DNA of 47,597 bases from an uncultured Alphaproteobacteria bacterium (GTDB lineage: Bacteria > Pseudomonadota > Alphaproteobacteria > CAAHEQ01 > UBA3637). Of this stretch, positions 16,236 through 24,559 are shown piece by piece. The stretch's first letter is position 1; each line of letters starts with the position of its first letter. Position numbers and translations under genes: made by a program. The notes under the pieces were generated by a model. That model worked only from the letters and a program-made list of their open reading frames with translations, ran no database searches and was not told the origin of the DNA. Location: the NCBI GenBank assembly GCA_947586835.1, contig CANPXT010000011.1, positions 1 to 47,597 of the forward strand. The letters run 5' to 3'.

Positions 16236-19043
16236 ATGGCAAACACCCTCTGTTTGGTTGACGGCTCAGGTTATATTTTCCGTGCTTTTTATGCCCTGCC
16301 TCCCATGAACAGACTTGATGGCACTCCTACAAATGCCGTTTACGGTTTTTTGAATATGATGCGACAGCTGACGGAAAAAAATCGCTGTTCGCATATTGTG
16401 GTGGTTTTTGATGCCGCACGACATAATTTTCGAAACGAGATTTATCCGCCATATAAAGCAACCCGTCGCGAAACACCACCGGATTTAATTCCTCAGTTTC
16501 CGTTAATTCGAAAGGCGTGCCAAGCTCTGAATATTCCTTTTATCGAATTGTCCGGTTATGAAGCCGATGATTTAATTGCCACATATGCACGTATTGCCCT
16601 TGAACAAGGCTTTCAAGTGCGTATCATCACGGCGGACAAAGATTTAATGCAATTAATGCGTGAAAATGTTATTGTTTATGATCCGATGAAAAAGAAAACC
16701 TTAACACCGGACGATGTTATGGCAAAGTTCGGCGTTTTGCCCGATAAAGTGGCAGATGTGCAATCTCTGATGGGCGATTCAACCGACAATGTGCCCGGAG
16801 CCATGGGAATCGGACCCAAAACGGCAGCAGATTTAGTGAATAAATTCGGCTCGCTTGAAAATATTTTTAATCATATTGAGGAAGTAACACCCGAAAAAAA
16901 ACGATTGGGCTTAATTAGAGATAAAGAACAAATATTCATCTCGCAAAAACTGGTTACGTTAGATTCTCATGCCCCTGTTGCAACCGATTTGACGCCTTTT
17001 GCAGCGCAAGATATTAATCCGACAGCATTAAAATCATTTTTATCGGAAAATAATTTTAAAAGCCTCCTCGAAAAATATGAAAAACATTTTCAAAAAATAA
17101 ACACTACGCCTTCCTCTGTTGCACATAAGGCGGAAACACTGTCGAATGAGTTGCCCTTCAATTCAAACCAAAAATTTACCAAACAAATTGATTTTAATGA
17201 TATTTTATCACAAAAACCCATCAAAACTCTTATCATTCAATCCTTAAATGAATTTCAAAAAATCTGGACGGAACATTTTTCTTCCGCGTGTGCTTTTCAA
17301 TTATACACCGCCTCTGACAACATAACCTTAACGGGGGCATCATTTGTGTTTGATGATATGGTAGCATGCTATGTACCCGTTATAAAAGAAAATCGCAGCG
17401 AAACGGCTGATTTATTTTCTTTTCAAACCGCACCGGAAGGCGTTTATGAGGCCGATTTCGTTCATGTGTTTTTAAAGCGTTTTAATGGTGTTTCTTATCC
17501 GCTCATTACCGTAAATCTTAAAAATCAACTGCATTTGATTGAAAAATATTTACCGCAAAACTTTTCTTTCACTGTTTTTGAAGATATTGCTTTGCTTTCC
17601 TATGTTTTAGACGGCACAAAACTGTCTCAAACCCTCAGCGATATGTATGCTTATTATTTTCATAAATCGACACAAAGCGTTGTCGATTTAACGGGAAGCA
17701 GCAAAAACAAAATACCGTTTGAAGATATTGCACTTGAGCAAAAAGCTCCCGTCTGTATGCAGGAAGCATTGCAAATACGGCAATTATATACTTTTCTTAA
17801 TCAACAAATAAGCGAAAATGCGCTTTTGAAACAAGTTTATAAAAATATTGATTTTCCTTTAACACGTGTTTTGTTCGCCATGGAACGTACCGGAATTTTA
17901 ATTGATAAAACGCATTTAAGCCATTTAAATCAAGAATTTACAAAAGAATTAAATCGGTTAATGAATGTTATTTATGAATTGGCCGGAGAATCGTTTAACA
18001 TTAATTCACCGGCTCAAGTCGGCTCTGTTTTATTTGAAAAACTGGGACTGAGAGGCGGAAAAAAGAATCATTCGGGCAGTTTTTCAACCGATATGAAAAC
18101 ATTAACCGAATTAGCACAAAACGGCGTTGAGATTGCCGAACAGATATTGGAATATCGACTTTACGGCAAGCTGAAATCGACTTATATTGAGGCATTAATC
18201 GGATTAGCCGATCAAAACAACCGTGTACACACAACTTTTTTGCAAACGGCAACGAATACGGGACGTTTATCCTCGGTTGATCCGAATTTGCAAAACATTC
18301 CCATTCGAACAAATGCCGGTAAAGAAATTCGACGCGCTTTTATTGCCAAGGAAGGATATAAAATCATTTCGGCAGATTATTCGCAAATTGAACTCCGTTT
18401 AATGGCACATGTGGCCAACGTAAAACAACTGATTGAGTCATTTCGGGAAAATGAAGATATTCATCGCCGCACGGCCGCTCAAATCTTTAACGTTGCACCC
18501 GAATTAGTTGATTTTGATTTACGTCGTCGCGCCAAAGCCGTTAATTTCGGCATCATATACGGCATATCTGCGTTCGGACTTGCCGAACAACTGAAAATAT
18601 CACGCACGGATGCAAAAAAATACATTGAAGCCTATTTTGCACATTATCCTGAAATACAAGATTATATGAAGCGTACCACACTTTTTGCACAACAACACGG
18701 CTATGTGGAAACATTATTCAACCGTAAGTGTTATATTATGCAAATCAATGATCCGAAAATGAAAAGTTTCGCGGCACGCGCTGCCATTAATGCCCCTATT
18801 CAAGGCGGTGCTGCCGATATTATTAAACTGGCCATGAATGCGGTATATGAAAAACTGTTATCTTTAAAAATGGATATTCATTTATTGTTACAGGTGCATG
18901 ATGAGCTGGTATTTGAAGTAAAAGCCGATCAAGCCGAAACAGCGGCTCGCGTGATTAAAGAAACAATGGAATCGGTGGTAAAGCTTTCCGTACCGTTAGT
19001 GGTTGACGTAGGTCTCAACGATAACTGGAAAGACGCGCATTAA
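16236..19043 (+). CDS. polA: DNA polymerase I
   Basis: A 935-residue DNA polymerase I for repair and Okazaki fragment maturation. The 5' nuclease domain (about 1-290) has its acidic sites (VDGSGY, YEADDLIATYA, TADKDLMQL, GDSTDNVPG). The polymerase domain (about 540-935) has motif A ADYSQIELR (D714), motif B RRRAKAVNFGIIYG and motif C QVHDE (D889, E890). The middle 3'-5' exonuclease domain is present in length, but its acidic residues are not seen: the DTE motif is replaced by FQLYTAS, and the NLKxD-type motif reads NLKNQ. Proofreading is therefore probably lost, as in Taq and Bacillus enzymes. Last gene of the run. Confidence 0.95.
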   Translation: MANTLCLVDGSGYIFRAFYALPPMNRLDGTPTNAVYGFLNMMRQLTEKNRCSHIVVVFDAARHNFRNEIYPPYKATRRETPPDLIPQFPLIRKACQALNIPFIELSGYEADDLIATYARIALEQGFQVRIITADKDLMQLMRENVIVYDPMKKKTLTPDDVMAKFGVLPDKVADVQSLMGDSTDNVPGAMGIGPKTAADLVNKFGSLENIFNHIEEVTPEKKRLGLIRDKEQIFISQKLVTLDSHAPVATDLTPFAAQDINPTALKSFLSENNFKSLLEKYEKHFQKINTTPSSVAHKAETLSNELPFNSNQKFTKQIDFNDILSQKPIKTLIIQSLNEFQKIWTEHFSSACAFQLYTASDNITLTGASFVFDDMVACYVPVIKENRSETADLFSFQTAPEGVYEADFVHVFLKRFNGVSYPLITVNLKNQLHLIEKYLPQNFSFTVFEDIALLSYVLDGTKLSQTLSDMYAYYFHKSTQSVVDLTGSSKNKIPFEDIALEQKAPVCMQEALQIRQLYTFLNQQISENALLKQVYKNIDFPLTRVLFAMERTGILIDKTHLSHLNQEFTKELNRLMNVIYELAGESFNINSPAQVGSVLFEKLGLRGGKKNHSGSFSTDMKTLTELAQNGVEIAEQILEYRLYGKLKSTYIEALIGLADQNNRVHTTFLQTATNTGRLSSVDPNLQNIPIRTNAGKEIRRAFIAKEGYKIISADYSQIELRLMAHVANVKQLIESFRENEDIHRRTAAQIFNVAPELVDFDLRRRAKAVNFGIIYGISAFGLAEQLKISRTDAKKYIEAYFAHYPEIQDYMKRTTLFAQQHGYVETLFNRKCYIMQINDPKMKSFAARAAINAPIQGGAADIIKLAMNAVYEKLLSLKMDIHLLLQVHDELVFEVKADQAETAARVIKETMESVVKLSVPLVVDVGLNDNWKDAH

Positions 19044-19086
19044 AGAGAAATGAATAAGCTTTTTTTTATTTCGTTTTTCATATTAC

Positions 19087-19115
19087 TTGACAAGTAAAGA
19101 TCAAACCGTTATTCT
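19087..19115 (+). promoter_or_regulatory. Near-consensus sigma70 promoter
   Basis: TTGACA (19087-19092) and TATTCT (19110-19115) are spaced by 17 bases. The expected start of transcription is near 19122, only about three bases before the ATG at 19125, with no ribosome binding site between. Confidence 0.65.
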
Positions 19116-19124
19116 TTCCGATAA

Positions 19125-19679
19125 ATGAAAAGAAAATATTTGTATTATCTTTGCTCGGCAATCCTGATTACCCTTTGTTGCGGGTGGCTGATTGATACAT
19201 CGCCGTCCACACCCTGCTCAAGCGTTACTTGCGAATCCCATGCATTTTGTCAAAGTCTTAACTGTCAAAAATCATGCCAAAACGGTACCATCGATGAGGG
19301 AAAAAGCTGTATGGAAAATGCTTATCAATGCACGAAAGTTTCATATTCAACAAAAAACATAAACGGACAAACTTACTTTCTTTCAAATGAAAAAATGAAT
19401 TGGTGGAATGCCGTTCGGTTTTGTGAAGCCTTACCGGATCGTAAAAAGTTAGCCGATTTAACAACTTTAAACTGCAATGCTACGCTTGGAAGTGAGGGTT
19501 GTTCGACAAGCGAGATCAGAAAAGCATTTGCTGCAAACGGCTGGACGGAGTGGATATGGACGGCAACACCTTACGGTATTAAATCGAATCATTCTTGCTG
19601 GGTACATCTCATATCGCTTTCAGACGGTACCGTAAGTTATGCTTATCGCAATAATTCATATTATGCCTTATGTGAATAA
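19125..19679 (+). CDS. Cys-rich exported protein with lectin-like NWW/RFC domain
   Basis: A 184-residue protein with an N-terminal hydrophobic signal or anchor (about 5-22), a short Cys-rich region (about 31-70) and a C-terminal domain (about 80-184) with the pattern MNWWNAVRFCEA, LNCN, GSEGCS, WIWTAT, and YYALC at the very end. The same domain occurs in the broken gene at 20689-21468. The Cys and Trp spacing recalls C-type-lectin-like or related surface domains, but that is only a resemblance. The likely location is the periplasm or cell surface. The ATG follows a strong promoter almost directly, so it may be translated from a nearly leaderless mRNA. Confidence 0.75.
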   Translation: MKRKYLYYLCSAILITLCCGWLIDTSPSTPCSSVTCESHAFCQSLNCQKSCQNGTIDEGKSCMENAYQCTKVSYSTKNINGQTYFLSNEKMNWWNAVRFCEALPDRKKLADLTTLNCNATLGSEGCSTSEIRKAFAANGWTEWIWTATPYGIKSNHSCWVHLISLSDGTVSYAYRNNSYYALCE

Positions 19680-19722
19680 CCGGCATAAAAAGCGCGAACT
19701 CCATTTTCTTTAAAAATTTTTC

Positions 19723-19750
19723 TTGCAAATGTGATTACGGTTGATATAAT
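19723..19750 (+). promoter_or_regulatory. Promoter of the lipoprotein gene
   Basis: TTGCAA (19723-19728) and a consensus TATAAT (19745-19750) have a 16-base spacer, about 40 bases before the ATG. The upstream run TTTTTCTTGCA is also found at the 40737 promoter. Confidence 0.65.
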
Positions 19751-19789
19751 ACTTTTATCGACTGTATAAAACGAAAGAGAGGATTTAAA

Positions 19790-20350
19790 ATGAAAAAACT
19801 TTTGATTTTGTGCCTTGTTTTAATTGGCGGATGCGCTTTAAAAACCATTGAAGAACCGGCGAAAGAAAAAGATGTCTCAACCGTCAGTGAACAAAGTGTT
19901 ACGCAAACCATAAAGGAAAAAGCCCCGAAAAATCGAATATCGACGCAAAAAAAAGCAAAAAAACAAACTAAATCTGCAGCATCTGAAAAAAAGCATCGAA
20001 CAAAACTTGTTCCCGCAACCGGCCCCTTAAAATGTGAAAATATTGTCGGTATTCGGTTGTATCAAATATTCAATACCTTTGCAATGGGACAAACATGCAT
20101 ATCTGATCATAAAAACTTTTCGTGCACCTCTGGTCAAACGGTATATGTACCTAAAAATGAAGGAAAATCTTATAAATATGACGATATTATTTTACCCCAA
20201 TCGGGGGAATGTTTTGCATATGACGGCACATTTCATTATTACTCAAAGGGGAATATTGCGCGCACGGCGCCAAGCGTAAAATTAATTGTTCGGCCGCAAC
20301 AAGTTGACACACCGAAAGCGGCAGAGTCGAAAGGGACAGCTGAAAAATAA
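19790..20350 (+). CDS. Putative lipoprotein
   Basis: A 186-residue protein with a lipoprotein signal peptide (LVLIGGC, cysteine at about residue 15). A Lys/Thr/Ser-rich linker follows (about 20-75), then a small domain (about 80-160) with two or three cysteines (KCENIVGIRLYQIF, CISDHKNFSC). It is probably anchored to a membrane facing the periplasm or outside. GAGAGG lies ahead of the ATG. I recognise no family. It sits in the accessory island with other surface proteins and is bounded by its own promoter and terminator. Confidence 0.75.
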   Translation: MKKLLILCLVLIGGCALKTIEEPAKEKDVSTVSEQSVTQTIKEKAPKNRISTQKKAKKQTKSAASEKKHRTKLVPATGPLKCENIVGIRLYQIFNTFAMGQTCISDHKNFSCTSGQTVYVPKNEGKSYKYDDIILPQSGECFAYDGTFHYYSKGNIARTAPSVKLIVRPQQVDTPKAAESKGTAEK

Positions 20351-20688
20351 TTGTCCGCTTGTATTTAATTCATAAAAAAACAGGGAATAAAATTCCCCGT
20401 TTTTTTATATCTTCATTATATTTCTACTTTAAGTATATAAAACGAAAAGAAATCTGCGAAATTTTTTGCTATTGATATTCTCATTTTTATTCATGTATGT
20501 ATAATTTAATTAATTTTTGATGATATTTTTTTGTCTGTCGGCGGGTGGAACAGACGGTGTTTCAGCGGGAAGTGCCGGCTCGGGAAATGTGAGCCGGCAT
20601 AGGTGGTCAGAGAGACTGAGAGGTCTTACTTACATAAGGCGGAGAGCTGGTCGTGGGTTCGTGTGTGAGCAATAGTATACCGGTATCA
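20351..20688. other. Non-coding stretch with GC-rich hairpins
   Basis: After the terminator the DNA is AT-rich to about 20530. It then turns GC-rich to about 20665, unlike other spacers here. Two perfect inverted repeats lie in it: GTCTGT (20533-20538) with ACAGAC (20550-20555), and TGCCGGCTC (20573-20581) with GAGCCGGCA (20591-20599). No open frame or tRNA fold is evident. It may be the 3' trailer of the minus-strand gene, a small RNA, or remnant DNA. Confidence 0.5.
20374..20406. terminator. Bidirectional terminator after the lipoprotein gene
   Basis: A GGGAAT/ATTCCC hairpin (within 20381-20400) is preceded by seven A's and followed by seven T's, so it can stop transcription from both directions. 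The gene on its right runs towards it. Confidence 0.8.
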
Positions 20689-21468
20689 TCAATCAATACA
20701 TAAGATGTAGACGTCGTTGTAGTCGCGATGGTTGCTGGTGACGTAACCAGTACCAAGAGTTACGCTGTAAGCGTGCCAGGAATCATGACCAGTTGTATTC
20801 GTCCATACCCAACTTATCATACTTTTATCATCCAATGCCTTCGGTAATGCACTTCCGGAACATCCGACTGTCCCTATCGTCGTTGTACATCCTAAATCTT
20901 CTAAACTGACCATGTTTTTCCCAATCGCTTGGCAAAACCTCTCTGCACTCCACCAATTCATACCCATTGCCTTATAATAAGTCGTTTCTCCTACCTTCGC
21001 TTCTTGCGGTGTCCCTATATCCTCACATGTATAGCTACTGCAAGACTCAACACCATTACCTGAGCAACTACAACCACTGCTATTGCAACATTGATTTGTG
21101 TCACAATTATTGCAAGGATTTTCCACACACTTTTTTTCTAAACTGCTCCAATATTTTCCTTCATCGCATTCGCATCGCTTCGTGTCTTCATTCCATGTGC
21201 CACTCGTGGTGGGATCACAAACCACACATTGACCACCGTATAAATGCTTTTCTTTATCTTTACATACGCATTCGCTTACCCCTTCATCCCACTCCGTATC
21301 CGTCGGGCATGTTATGCACTTTTCGCCGTTCCAATACTTATCCGTTTCCGAACATTCACACTTTTCCCCGTCCCATGTGGAATCTGTTGGACACTCTCCA
21401 CACGTTCCGTCTTCATTGCATGGCCCTTGACAGCTTTCATCGCATGCCGGTTCGTCTCCTTTAAAAAA
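20689..21468 (-). pseudogene. EGF-like/lectin-like surface protein gene lacking an intact start
   Basis: The minus-strand frame is open from 21468 to the stop at 20689 (259 codons) but has no ATG in frame; the first GTG is at 21225, inside the repeats. It encodes three to four Cys-rich units of 28-33 residues (pattern CPTD..W...KCEC....YW...KC), an NCDTNQCCN linker, and a C-terminal domain (MNWWSAERFCQA, GTVGCS, WVWTNT, YILCID) like that of the gene at 19125. A Cys-rich protein of this type should be exported, yet no signal sequence is joined to it. An ATG at 21493 opens a frame that reaches TAA in a T6 run; one T fewer would join it in frame. It is broken, phase-variable, or a silent cassette. 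Confidence 0.65.
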
Positions 21469-21528
21469 TCAATTTTTTTATTAAATCAGCCATTAATATT
21501 TTTTCCCCGTAATTTGGTTGCATTAAAG

Positions 21529-21579
21529 GTACGATTTTTGCAACACTTTTTTTCACTTTTTATAAAAAAAATTTATTTT
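21529..21579. repeat. 51-base repeated element, copy B
   Basis: It matches 2099-2149 at 48 of 51 positions by eye, in the same orientation and at a similar distance (about 35-60 bases) from the 5' end of a minus-strand gene. Here no TATAAT-like box lies 17 bases from TTGCAA on the gene side. Confidence 0.75.
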
Positions 21580-21668
21580 ATGCAGTTTTCTTTCGTTTTT
21601 AAAGGTTTATTTTAAAAGTTTTTTTTGAAGTGCTTGATAAAAATAGCGCAAAAAAGTGCACCAACTAG

Positions 21669-21687
21669 ACGTACCTTTTTGCAACAC
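21669..21687. repeat. Short direct copy of the element core
   Basis: ACGTAC, then TTGCAACAC after a few T's, repeats the core of copy B in the same orientation 141 bases farther right. It is one base shorter between the two boxes. Confidence 0.55.
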
Positions 21688-21726
21688 TTACACATAACAA
21701 TTTATGCACTTTATAAAGAAAAACAA

Positions 21727-22773
21727 ATGAAGAAAATTATTTTATATATTTTAATATTTATAACATATTCAATAAATTGCAATGATGTAACTTGGGAAAA
21801 AATAACCATTTTAAACTCTGATCACACTTCAAAATTTTTCTATTATAATCCGACTGCTCCCCTTCTTTGTCCTACCCCTAAATCGACAAACAAATGCGCT
21901 TCTGTTTTATATAAAACATATACGGCACTTAAAATTCAAACGAAAGAAGCTATTTTGAATTATGTGTTAAATACCAAACATACTCATTATACGAAAATTC
22001 AGGAAAGCAAGCTTTTTAACGAAACCGCGCCAAAAAAAATTGCTGTTTTATATATTGCAACGGGCCGATACATTCGTTTTTGGGAAAATTTTCACAAATC
22101 GGCGGAAAAATATTTTTTGCCTCGGCATCAAAAGACCTATTTTTTATTTACCGATTCGAATGATATAAAGCTTCCGAAAAATGTGGTAAAAGTTTATCAA
22201 AAACAGGAGCCTTGGCCGTATATTACTTTAAAACGCTATCACTTTTTTAACACAATAACCGATCAATTAAAACACTTTGATTATATTTACTTTTTAAATG
22301 CCAATATGATTTTTAAACAGGAAGTGACGGAAGAAATCTTTCCAACAAAAAATCAAGAATTTATGGTAACACTTCACCCGGGATATTATCGGTGCCACTT
22401 CAATAAATTACCCTATGAAAGAAATATAAAATCAAAAGCTTATATCCCTTATAATTCGGGAAAATATTATGTGATGGGCGGATTTAACGGCGGAACGGCC
22501 GAAGGATTTTTAAAACTCTCAAAACAAATTCAAGAATGGACGGATGCGGATTTAAACAACAATATTATTCCCGCCTGGCACGATGAAAGCATGCTCAATC
22601 GTTATTTATTAACCCGAACGGATGAAGGGTTTCGACCTTTAATATTGCTACCCGAATATGGTATCCCTGAAATAGGGCATTCAAATATGAACGAATTTCA
22701 TCCGCATGCTAAAATTATTATTCTTGGTAAGGAAAAATACGGCGGACACGAATGGCTTCGCGGGGAAAAATAA
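21727..22773 (+). CDS. Family 6 glycosyltransferase (ABO/alpha-galactosyltransferase type)
   Basis: A 348-residue glycosyltransferase that I assign to family GT6, the family of vertebrate ABO and alpha-1,3-galactosyltransferases and their bacterial relatives. It transfers Gal or GalNAc from UDP-sugar with retention of configuration. Visible motifs are YFLFTD (138-143), FDYIYFLNANMIF (184-196), LHPGYY (216-221), YYVMGGFNGGTAEGF (247-261) and AWHDESMLNRYL (283-294). The metal-binding DxD of animal enzymes is replaced by NAN (191-193), as in metal-independent bacterial GT6 enzymes. A hydrophobic N-terminus (1-18) could anchor or export it. ATG 21727 has only a weak ribosome binding site. The gene sits alone in an accessory island, which suggests transfer. 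Confidence 0.85.
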   Translation: MKKIILYILIFITYSINCNDVTWEKITILNSDHTSKFFYYNPTAPLLCPTPKSTNKCASVLYKTYTALKIQTKEAILNYVLNTKHTHYTKIQESKLFNETAPKKIAVLYIATGRYIRFWENFHKSAEKYFLPRHQKTYFLFTDSNDIKLPKNVVKVYQKQEPWPYITLKRYHFFNTITDQLKHFDYIYFLNANMIFKQEVTEEIFPTKNQEFMVTLHPGYYRCHFNKLPYERNIKSKAYIPYNSGKYYVMGGFNGGTAEGFLKLSKQIQEWTDADLNNNIIPAWHDESMLNRYLLTRTDEGFRPLILLPEYGIPEIGHSNMNEFHPHAKIIILGKEKYGGHEWLRGEK

Positions 22774-22822
22774 AAAAGGGTTTATAAATCAGACGTGTCC
22801 AATCACTTTACCCAACTGATAA

Positions 22823-24499
22823 TTAAGAGCGTGTGACAGGCTTATATTTAATACGATGCGGTTGATCGGCGTCAACACCCAAACGGCGTTTTTTATCTTG
22901 TTCATATTCGGCATAGTTACCTTCAAAAAACACCACCTGACTATTGCCCTCAAAGGCTAAAATATGCGTTGCCAAGCGATCTAAAAACCAACGATCATGC
23001 GACGTGATAACAGCACATCCCGGAAAATCAATTAACGCTTCTTCCAAAGCACGCAAAGTATCAACATCCAAATCGTTCGTCGGCTCATCGAGCAGCAGAA
23101 CATTCGCTCCCGATTTTAACATTTTCGCCAAATGAACCCGATTGCGTTCACCGCCCGACAACATGCCCACCTTTTTTTGCTGATCAGATCCTTTGAAATT
23201 AAATTGAGCGGCATAAGCCCGTGAGTTGATTTCCCGCTTGCCGAGCGTTAATATATCTTGTCCGCCCGATATTTCCTGCCAAACGGTTTTGTTGTTATCC
23301 AATGCGTCCCGTGATTGATCCACATAGCCGAGCTGCACCGTTTCACCTAAACGAAAACTACCGCTGTCCGGCTTTTCAGCCCCCGTAATAATTTTCATTA
23401 ACGTTGTTTTACCGGCACCGTTCGGTCCGATAATGCCTACAATACCGCCGGCAGGCAAATGAAAGGATAAATTTTCAAACAAAAGCTTATCACCAAATGC
23501 TTTGGAAAGTGAATCGGCTTCCAAAACCACCTGTCCCAATCGCGGACCGGCCGGAATGACGATTTGCGCCACATCAGGCACTTTTTCCGTTGATTTCTTT
23601 AATAATTCTTCGTAAGCCGTAATACGTGCTTTCGATTTTGCTTGTCGAGCTTTCGGCGATTGACGCACCCATTCCAACTCTTCTTTTAATGTTTTCTGCC
23701 GATTGCTTTCTGCCGTTTGTTCTTGCGCCAAACGCTTTTCTTTTTGCTCCAACCAGCTTGTATAATTGCCTTCAAATGGAATTCCTTCACCGCGATCCAT
23801 TTCCAAAATCCAGCCGGTCACGTTATCAAGAAAATATCGGTCGTGCGTGACCATAACAACCGTTCCCTCATAATTTTTCAAGAAAATTTGTAACCACGCA
23901 ACCGATTCTGCATCTAAATGATTGGTCGGTTCGTCAAGTAACAACATATCGGGTTTGGATAATAACAGCCGACATAAAGCCACGCGCCGTTTTTCTCCGC
24001 CTGACAGTTTCGTTACATCGGCCTCGGCCGGCGGACAGCGTAACGCATCCATGGCAATTTCAACCGTTCGTTCAATTTCCCATCCGTTGCAGGCATCAAT
24101 TTTTTCCTGCAATTCCGCTTGTTCGGCTAAAAGCGCATCCATATCGGCCTCGGCATCGGCAAACTTCATATTCACTTCCTCAAACCGTTTCATCAAATCA
24201 CGCACGGGCGCCACACCGTCCATAATGTTTTCCATAACGTTTTTATTCGAGTCCAATTGCGGTTCCTGAGGCAAATAGCCGACTTTAACCCCCTCTGCGG
24301 CAAAGGCTTCACCCGAAAAATCTTCATCAAGCCCGGCCATAATTTTCATGAGCGTTGATTTACCGGCACCGTTCGGCCCGATGACACCTATTTTGGCACC
24401 CGGAAAAAAAGAGAGCCAAATATGCTTTAAAACCTCTTTTCCGCCCGGAAAGGTTTTACATAAATCTTTCATAACATAAATATATTGATAGGATGCCAT
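22823..24499 (-). CDS. ettA: Energy-dependent translational throttle protein EttA (ABC-F)
   Basis: A 558-residue ABC-F ATPase without membrane segments. EttA binds the ribosomal E site and gates entry into elongation according to ATP/ADP levels. Two ABC domains are present, each with Walker [10 protein letters not shown] (41-49 in the first), signature LSGGE and Walker B LLLDEPT. They are separated by a linker rich in charged residues (about 245-310), and the first carries the short arm typical of EttA (about 95-145). The ATG at 24499 follows an AAGGA; an in-frame ATG 15 codons upstream lies in the terminator region and is not favoured. Confidence 0.93.
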   Translation of the reverse strand: MASYQYIYVMKDLCKTFPGGKEVLKHIWLSFFPGAKIGVIGPNGAGKSTLMKIMAGLDEDFSGEAFAAEGVKVGYLPQEPQLDSNKNVMENIMDGVAPVRDLMKRFEEVNMKFADAEADMDALLAEQAELQEKIDACNGWEIERTVEIAMDALRCPPAEADVTKLSGGEKRRVALCRLLLSKPDMLLLDEPTNHLDAESVAWLQIFLKNYEGTVVMVTHDRYFLDNVTGWILEMDRGEGIPFEGNYTSWLEQKEKRLAQEQTAESNRQKTLKEELEWVRQSPKARQAKSKARITAYEELLKKSTEKVPDVAQIVIPAGPRLGQVVLEADSLSKAFGDKLLFENLSFHLPAGGIVGIIGPNGAGKTTLMKIITGAEKPDSGSFRLGETVQLGYVDQSRDALDNNKTVWQEISGGQDILTLGKREINSRAYAAQFNFKGSDQQKKVGMLSGGERNRVHLAKMLKSGANVLLLDEPTNDLDVDTLRALEEALIDFPGCAVITSHDRWFLDRLATHILAFEGNSQVVFFEGNYAEYEQDKKRRLGVDADQPHRIKYKPVTRS

Positions 24500-24521
24500 T
24501 TTATTTTTTTTCCTTTTGATG

Positions 24522-24558
24522 AAAAAGCCCGCCTTTATTTTCAAAAAGCGGGCATTCG
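24522..24558 (-). terminator. Terminator after the hydrogenase gene
   Basis: On the minus strand GCCCGC (24548-24553) pairs with GCGGGC (24527-24532), followed by five T's. It lies between the hydrogenase stop and the ettA start, so it separates the acc-hydrogenase operon from ettA. Confidence 0.75.
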
Positions 24559-24559
24559 A

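Larger units (their letters stand above)
21469..21726. other. AT-rich spacer with two element copies
   Basis: This spacer separates the broken EGF-like gene from the GT6 gene. It holds the frameshifted start candidate (ATG at 21493 on the minus strand), element copy B, the short direct core copy and long A/T runs. No convincing promoter for the GT6 gene was found; TTACAC with TTATAA near the right end is only a weak candidate. Confidence 0.5.

Noticed and set aside
20530-20680. tRNA or other standard structural RNA
   Set aside because: Two stems are clear, but no cloverleaf, anticodon arm or TTCGA-type T loop can be drawn.
21223-21225. GTG as the true start of the Cys-rich gene
   Set aside because: It falls inside the repeated Cys units, would remove upstream units that are still in frame, and leaves no export signal.
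24500-24544. N-terminal extension of EttA
   Set aside because: The added residues are not family-like and lie over the terminator of the upstream operon; the ATG at 24499 has a ribosome binding site.
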